Source: JALZHR01 sp036389695 (GTDB taxonomy: Bacteria > Acidobacteriota > Blastocatellia > Pyrinomonadales > Pyrinomonadaceae). From it: 43,355 nucleotides of DNA. Under the pieces are notes generated by a model. That model was not told the origin of the DNA and did no database searches. It worked only from the letters and a program-made list of their open reading frames with translations. The translations under genes were made by a program, and so were the position numbers. The DNA lies in assembly GCA_036389695.1 (NCBI GenBank), contig DASVWG010000420.1:1-43355 (forward strand), given 5' to 3'. Below, piece by piece: positions 38,782-43,355 of the stretch (within the stretch, counting starts at the first letter, position 1; every line of letters begins with the position of its first letter).

Positions 38782-40665
38782 ATGTGCGGAATTGTCGGCA
38801 TAGTCAATCAAAACCAGCGCTCCGTCGAGCGTGAAATCCTCGAAAAAATGAATCGGGCGATTCGCCATCGCGGACCCGACGAAGACGGTTTTTACCTGCG
38901 CGAAAACGTCGGTCTGGCGATGCGGCGTCTTTCGATTATCGACCTGGCGGGCGGGCAGCAGCCGATTCATAATCCTTCCCGAACCGCGTGGATTGTTTTT
39001 AACGGCGAGATTTACAATTATCGAGAGCTGCGCGACGATTTGGAAAAGCGCGGGCACGAATTTTATACCAAATCCGATACGGAAGTCGTCCTGCATCTCT
39101 ACGACCGGTATGGCGCTGACTGCGTCAAGCATCTGCGCGGAATGTTTGCGCTGGCGATTTGGGACGCGCGCGAAAAATCGCTGTTTCTGGCGCGCGACCG
39201 TGTCGGCAAAAAACCGATTCTTTATTCGCATCAACCGAACGGAGATTTGATTTTCGGCTCGGAATTTCAGGCTTTATTGCAGCATCCCGCTATTGACCGC
39301 GAAGTCGATTTCGAGGCGATTCATCAATACCTGACGTTCTCCTGCGTTCCCGCGCCGCTCACGGCTTTTCGCCAAATCCGCAAGCTCGAACCCGGACACT
39401 GGCTGCGTTGGAAAAACGGCGAGATAAAAACCGAAAGATACTGGACGCCGGATTTTTCCCGCAAAATAAAAATCTCGGAAGAAGAAGCCGTCGAGGAAAC
39501 TTTACGCATTTTGCGCGAAGCGACAAAGATGCGCTTAATCAGCGAAGTTCCTTTGGGCGCGTTTCTGTCCGGCGGCGTCGATTCTTCGACCGTCGTCGCG
39601 CTGATGGCGGAAGCGAGCGCGAATCCCGTTAAAACGTTTTCCATCGGCTTTGAAGAACAGGATTTCAGTGAATTAAAATACGCCCGACGCGTCGCCGAAC
39701 ACATCGGCGCGGAGCATCACGAATTTATCGTTAAGCCCGACGCCGTCGAGGTTTTGCCGACTCTGGTCGAGCATTACGGCGAGCCTTTCGCGGATTCTTC
39801 GGCGATTCCGACTTATTATGTCTCAAAGGAAACGCGCAAACACGTGACGGTCGCTTTAAACGGCGACGGCGGCGACGAGACTTTCGCCGGCTACGAGCGT
39901 TATTTTGCGATGCAATACGCGGAAAAATATAAAAAAATTCCGGCTGTTTTGCGAAAATCCGTCATCGAACCGGCAGCCGCGTTTCTGCCTTCGTCGGTCG
40001 GGCAATACAGCCGCGTGAAATCGGCGAAAAATTTTCTGTCGGTTTCCTCGATGCCGAAATCGAATCTTTACCTGCGCTGGATGTCGGCGATTAACGAGGA
40101 TTTGAAAACCGAGCTTTACAGCGAAAATTTCCGGCGGGAAACGTCAAACGATTCTCCGGCAAACGTTTTGAAAAACTGGTTTGCGAAAGCCAACGGCGCG
40201 GGCGCGATTGACGCGATGCTGATGACGGATACGATGACTTATCTGCCGAACGATTTGCTGGTCAAAGTCGATATCGCGTCGATGGCGAATTCGCTCGAAG
40301 CGCGCTCGCCGTTTCTCGACCACAAAGTCATCGAATTTGCCGCGAGCCTGCCCGAAAAAATAAAAGTGCGCGGCACGGAAACCAAATATCTTTTGAAAAA
40401 AGCCGCCTCGCGCGTCGTCCCGCGTGAGGTTTTGTATCGCCGCAAGATGGGTTTCGGCATTCCGGTCGGCTACTGGCTCAGGCACGAGATGAAAAATTTT
40501 ATGTTTGAAACCTTGCTCTCGGAAAAATCTTTCAAGCGCGGGCTTTTTAAACCGGAAACGGTGCAAAGGCTTGTCAGTGAACACGTCGCGGAAAAACAAA
40601 ATCACACGTATCCGCTCTGGACGCTGTTGATGCTCGAACTTTGGTTCCGGCAGATGATTGATTAA
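38782..40665 (+). CDS. asnB: Glutamine-hydrolysing asparagine synthase-like amidotransferase
   Basis: A 627-residue two-domain enzyme. The glutaminase half has the catalytic C2 (MCGIVGIVNQ), RHRGPDEDG and NGEIYNYREL (74 onward). The synthetase half has the pyrophosphate loop SGGVDSS (263-269), NGDGGDETFAGYERY and ARSPFLDHKVIEFA. In polysaccharide loci such proteins (WbpS is an example) can amidate uronic acids rather than aspartate, which would fit the WbpE-like gene at the locus start. The symbol reflects the family; the substrate is not proven. It ends in a large palindromic spacer. Confidence 0.88.
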   Translation: MCGIVGIVNQNQRSVEREILEKMNRAIRHRGPDEDGFYLRENVGLAMRRLSIIDLAGGQQPIHNPSRTAWIVFNGEIYNYRELRDDLEKRGHEFYTKSDTEVVLHLYDRYGADCVKHLRGMFALAIWDAREKSLFLARDRVGKKPILYSHQPNGDLIFGSEFQALLQHPAIDREVDFEAIHQYLTFSCVPAPLTAFRQIRKLEPGHWLRWKNGEIKTERYWTPDFSRKIKISEEEAVEETLRILREATKMRLISEVPLGAFLSGGVDSSTVVALMAEASANPVKTFSIGFEEQDFSELKYARRVAEHIGAEHHEFIVKPDAVEVLPTLVEHYGEPFADSSAIPTYYVSKETRKHVTVALNGDGGDETFAGYERYFAMQYAEKYKKIPAVLRKSVIEPAAAFLPSSVGQYSRVKSAKNFLSVSSMPKSNLYLRWMSAINEDLKTELYSENFRRETSNDSPANVLKNWFAKANGAGAIDAMLMTDTMTYLPNDLLVKVDIASMANSLEARSPFLDHKVIEFAASLPEKIKVRGTETKYLLKKAASRVVPREVLYRRKMGFGIPVGYWLRHEMKNFMFETLLSEKSFKRGLFKPETVQRLVSEHVAEKQNHTYPLWTLLMLELWFRQMID

Positions 40666-40670
40666 GAATT

Positions 40671-40827
40671 TTTAGCCACAGAGGACACAGAGAACACAGA
40701 GAAAGAAAAATCAGCCACGAACAAACACGAAAGAACACGAACAAAAAAAATATTTTATCAAGTCGCGAAGCCTACTATATCCTGTTTGAATTTTCCTCTG
40801 TGTTCTTCAGTGTCCTCTGTGGCTAAA
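40671..40827. repeat. Large palindrome after asnB
   Basis: tttagccacagaggacac (40671-40688) pairs perfectly with its reverse complement at 40810-40827. Words of the type cacagag repeat within both arms. The right arm runs into the leader of the next methyltransferase, 10 nt before its ATG. Confidence 0.85.
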
Positions 40828-40836
40828 TGTAAAATT

Positions 40837-41592
40837 ATGAATCAAACCGAAAAAGTGCGCGATTTCTTCGATGTCGTTTCCGAAGAATACCGGGACAAGT
40901 ATGAAAAGCGCCAGATTTTTCACAATTATTTTTTTAATCAAAGGCTGGAACAGGCGACCGAAGGGCTGGATTTTAAAGGAAAAATCGTTCTCGACATCGG
41001 CGCGGGAACGGGGAATTTGTATGATTATATCGTCGCCCGAAATGATTCGGTCGATTTTTACGCGTGCGATATTTCGGCTAAAATGCTGGAGCAGAGCAAT
41101 ATTCCGGCGGCGAAAAGGTTTGTCGGAAAATGTTACGAGATAGATTTTCCGGTCGCGAAATTCGATTATATTTTTATGCTCGGCGTGACGACTTATCTCG
41201 GCGCGGACGAGATGGAAAAAACGGCGGAGTTTATTTATCGAAATCTGGCGGACGACGGCGCGGCGATTATCACTTTCACTAATCGACAGGGATTCGATAC
41301 AATATCGCGGGCGCTCGGCAAAAACGTGATAAGGCTGTTTAGATTGAAAAATAAAGTGATTTCGCAATCGTTTCGGATTTACACCTATGCGCTGAGCCAG
41401 GTGAAAAATCTGTATCAGGGCAAGCTGCGGATGAGCGATGTCAGATTTATCAATCAGACGATTTTTCCTTTTTGTTACGTGTTTCCGAAATTGTCGGTGA
41501 CGCTGGCGCGGCGGTTTGGCGGTAAAATTAAAAACCGGCAGGCGGCGGCGCGATTTAGCTCGGATTTTATTGTTTTTTACAAAAAAAGCTGA
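40837..41592 (+). CDS. SAM-dependent methyltransferase
   Basis: A 251-residue class I methyltransferase. KIVLDIGAGTGNLYDYIV is motif I, DFYACDISAKMLEQ has the acidic ribose-binding residue, and FDYIFMLGVTTYLG is motif IV. No zinc ribbon is present. I chose ATG 40837 because the longer frame to 40786 would translate the palindrome. It is likely to act on a sugar or lipid carrier of the locus. Acceptor unknown. Confidence 0.85.
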   Translation: MNQTEKVRDFFDVVSEEYRDKYEKRQIFHNYFFNQRLEQATEGLDFKGKIVLDIGAGTGNLYDYIVARNDSVDFYACDISAKMLEQSNIPAAKRFVGKCYEIDFPVAKFDYIFMLGVTTYLGADEMEKTAEFIYRNLADDGAAIITFTNRQGFDTISRALGKNVIRLFRLKNKVISQSFRIYTYALSQVKNLYQGKLRMSDVRFINQTIFPFCYVFPKLSVTLARRFGGKIKNRQAAARFSSDFIVFYKKS

Positions 41593-41645
41593 GCGCCGCA
41601 CGCATTAAAATTTATAGAATACGACTCAGATTAAGCTTTTATTTA

Positions 41646-42581
41646 ATGGAACTTATCAAGGGCGAAAAAATTAAAACTCACGCGGGCTACGACTGGATAA
41701 AAATCAATTGTCCGATTTGCGATTTGCCGCCGACGAAATTTGTGGGAAAGCGCGGCGGCGCGGCGCATCGCGAAAACCTGGGCGTCGAGGCGGACATCTG
41801 GGCGTGCGGCAAATGCGGTTTATTGTTTGCCAATCCGATGCCGGTTCCCGTCAATGGCTTGGAGCAGCACTATTCGGTCGATGCCGACCAGTATTTTGAA
41901 TATCATAAATCCGATTTGCGTTTGTCGCTCGGAAACTTATTGATAGAGGAAGCCGAACAAATTCTCGGCAGAAAAGGAAAGCTGCTCGACGTCGGCACGG
42001 GACGCGGCGAAATCGTTTTGTGCGCCAGGGAAAGAGGCTGGGAAGTCGAAGGCGTCGAGCCTTCGGAAGGCTTTGCCGCTTATTCGGAAAAAGCGACGGG
42101 AGTTAAAATTCACCGCCAGCCGGTAGAAAAATGCGGTTTTCCGGACGGAGAATTTGACGTCGTGATACTTTCGGCGGTTTTGGAGCATCTATATAATCCG
42201 GACGAGGTCGTTGCAGAAATTTCGAGGATTACAAAGCGCGGCGGGCTTTTTTATCTGGACGTGCCGAACGAGCGCGGATTGTTTTTCAAGGTCGGAAATC
42301 TTTATCAGAAAATCCGGCGCACCGGCTGGTCGGTTAACTTGTCGCCGACTTTTACGCCGTTTCACATTTTCGGTTTCAGCCCGAAATCGGTGAAAATGCT
42401 TTTGACGAAACACGGCTTCGGCATCAAGAAAATGGGCGTTTACGGCGGCACGAGCCTGGTTCCCGACGGCAGCGGCGGAATGCGCGGCAAAATCGAAGCG
42501 CAGGCGGCACGAGCCATCACCGCCGTGAGCAACTTCGGCACGCTCGGAACTTATATCATCGGCTGGGCGATAAAGAAATAA
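41646..42581 (+). CDS. Zinc-ribbon SAM-dependent methyltransferase
   Basis: A 311-residue protein with a zinc ribbon (C22, C25, C54, C57) and a class I methyltransferase domain. LLDVGTGRGEIVLCARERGWEVEGVEPSEGF is motif I with the acidic residue, and FDVVILSAVLEHLYNPDEVV is motif IV. The layout resembles the methyltransferase at 28460. The C-terminal part is Gly-rich, then hydrophobic. It precedes the RmlA-like gene across an AT-rich spacer. Acceptor unknown. Confidence 0.85.
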   Translation: MELIKGEKIKTHAGYDWIKINCPICDLPPTKFVGKRGGAAHRENLGVEADIWACGKCGLLFANPMPVPVNGLEQHYSVDADQYFEYHKSDLRLSLGNLLIEEAEQILGRKGKLLDVGTGRGEIVLCARERGWEVEGVEPSEGFAAYSEKATGVKIHRQPVEKCGFPDGEFDVVILSAVLEHLYNPDEVVAEISRITKRGGLFYLDVPNERGLFFKVGNLYQKIRRTGWSVNLSPTFTPFHIFGFSPKSVKMLLTKHGFGIKKMGVYGGTSLVPDGSGGMRGKIEAQAARAITAVSNFGTLGTYIIGWAIKK

Positions 42582-42691
42582 TTCGTCTGAAATTTACCCG
42601 GAATGTTTTTTTTAAGTTATATTTACCCGGTGAAAAATCAATTTAAAAAATATCGAAAATAAAGTAATTTACTAAAAGTTTATTTAAAATC

Positions 42692-43355
42692 ATGAAAGGC
42701 ATTGTTTTAGCGGGCGGACTCGGCTCACGGCTGAATCCGCTGACGAAAGTTACAAATAAGCACCTGCTGCCGGTTTACAATCAGCCGATGATTTATTATC
42801 CGATTCGGACGCTGATAAACGCCGGAATCGACGACATAATGATTGTCACGGGCGGAAACAGCGCCGGAGATTTTCTGAAATTGCTCGGCAACGGCAAACA
42901 GTTCGGCTTAAAGCATCTGAATTACACGTATCAGGAAGGCGAAGGCGGCATCGCCGACGCTCTGAGCTTAGTCGAGCATTTCGCCGACGATTCGCCGATT
43001 TGCGTTGTCCTCGGTGATAATATTATCGAAGGCAATATTCGGGCGGCGGCGGTCGATTACGAAACGCAGGGCGCGGGCGCGAAGATTTTATTGAAAAAAG
43101 TTCCCGACCCGAATCGTTTCGGCGTGCCGGTAATTGAAGAGAAGCGCGTCGTGCGCATCGAGGAAAAGCCGAAAGAGCCGAAATCGGATTACGCCGTCGT
43201 CGGAATTTATTTTTTCGACCAACGCGTTTTTGAAATTATTCGCGGGCTTGAGCCTTCGGCGCGCGGCGAGCTGGAAATTACGGACGTCAACAACGATTAT
43301 ATCGAGCGCGGCGAGATGACCTGGAGCGAGCTGGAAGGCTGGTGGTCTGACGCCG
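42692..43355 (+). CDS. Glucose-1-phosphate thymidylyltransferase-like nucleotidyltransferase (3' end cut by window)
   Basis: The first 221 residues of an RmlA-type nucleotidyltransferase, which makes dTDP-glucose from glucose-1-phosphate and dTTP. The signature GGLGSRLNPLT (8-18) is the nucleotide loop. LLPVYNQPMIYYPIRTLINAGI, EGEGGIADALSLVE, VVLGDNI and RFGVPVIEE are typical. The frame is open to the right edge (ending WWSDA). dTDP-glucose would feed the fdt module and the rhamnose-4-epimerase-like enzyme. The rmlB/C/D genes may follow outside the window. The sequence is somewhat distant from classical RmlA, so another sugar-phosphate nucleotidyltransferase is possible. Confidence 0.8.
   Translation, partial: MKGIVLAGGLGSRLNPLTKVTNKHLLPVYNQPMIYYPIRTLINAGIDDIMIVTGGNSAGDFLKLLGNGKQFGLKHLNYTYQEGEGGIADALSLVEHFADDSPICVVLGDNIIEGNIRAAAVDYETQGAGAKILLKKVPDPNRFGVPVIEEKRVVRIEEKPKEPKSDYAVVGIYFFDQRVFEIIRGLEPSARGELEITDVNNDYIERGEMTWSELEGWWSDA

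Noticed and set aside
1..43355. CRISPR arrays, tRNA, rRNA, transposase or phage genes
   Set aside because: No regularly spaced repeats, no cloverleaf-like segments recognised by eye and no proteins of these classes were found. A tRNA scan would be needed for certainty.

Overview
The window looks like one chromosomal segment of a Gram-negative bacterium with moderate GC. Intergenic spacers are AT-rich and often palindromic. The style of the proteins (S41 peptidase of the IRBP-like type, LON-domain pair, ABC-exported polysaccharide locus) suggests Acidobacteriota, class Blastocatellia. That placement is an inference from family resemblance, not from a marker gene. I saw no rRNA, tRNA, CRISPR array, prophage or transposase gene.

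Left part (1-12284) is mixed housekeeping. In order it holds the 3' end of a CysQ/inositol-monophosphatase gene, inorganic pyrophosphatase (ppa), a reverse-strand short-chain dehydrogenase, and a 221-bp MITE-like palindrome with a target duplication. Next come an SbcD-type nuclease gene, two tandem LON N-domain proteins and an OafA-type acyltransferase. A reverse-strand pair follows (StyA-like flavin monooxygenase and SnoaL-like protein), then thiC behind a TPP riboswitch, and a reverse-strand secreted S41 peptidase.

Right part (12454-43355) is a large surface-polysaccharide locus, almost all on the + strand. It starts with a WbpE-like sugar aminotransferase and a 43-residue zinc-ribbon gene, then a Wzm/Wzt-type ABC exporter whose ATPase carries a C-terminal glycan-binding domain. 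A NeuD-type acyltransferase, a beta-propeller protein and a FemAB/GNAT protein follow, translationally coupled. A dTDP-3-amino-3,6-dideoxyhexose module (fdtA, fdtC, fdtB) is interleaved with glycosyltransferases. After that come glycosyltransferases, methyltransferases, acetyltransferases, a dTDP-rhamnose-4-epimerase-like enzyme, an FkbM methyltransferase, a NodU-type carbamoyltransferase, a polytopic membrane protein, asparagine synthase-like AsnB and, at the right edge, an RmlA-type nucleotidyltransferase. Together they would make nucleotide sugars, build and decorate a glycan, and export it by the ABC route.

The two most striking signals are evolutionary. (1) The fdtA-fdtB-glycosyltransferase cassette is present twice, and the copies have decayed reciprocally. 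Copy 1 keeps fdtA but has an fdtB reduced to its two ends. Copy 2 keeps fdtB but has an fdtA reduced to two short pieces. (2) The segment is full of long palindromes whose arms are built from short repeated words. One of them lies in frame inside the coding sequence of sbcD, a gene whose family cuts hairpins, and a MITE palindrome sits immediately upstream of the same gene.
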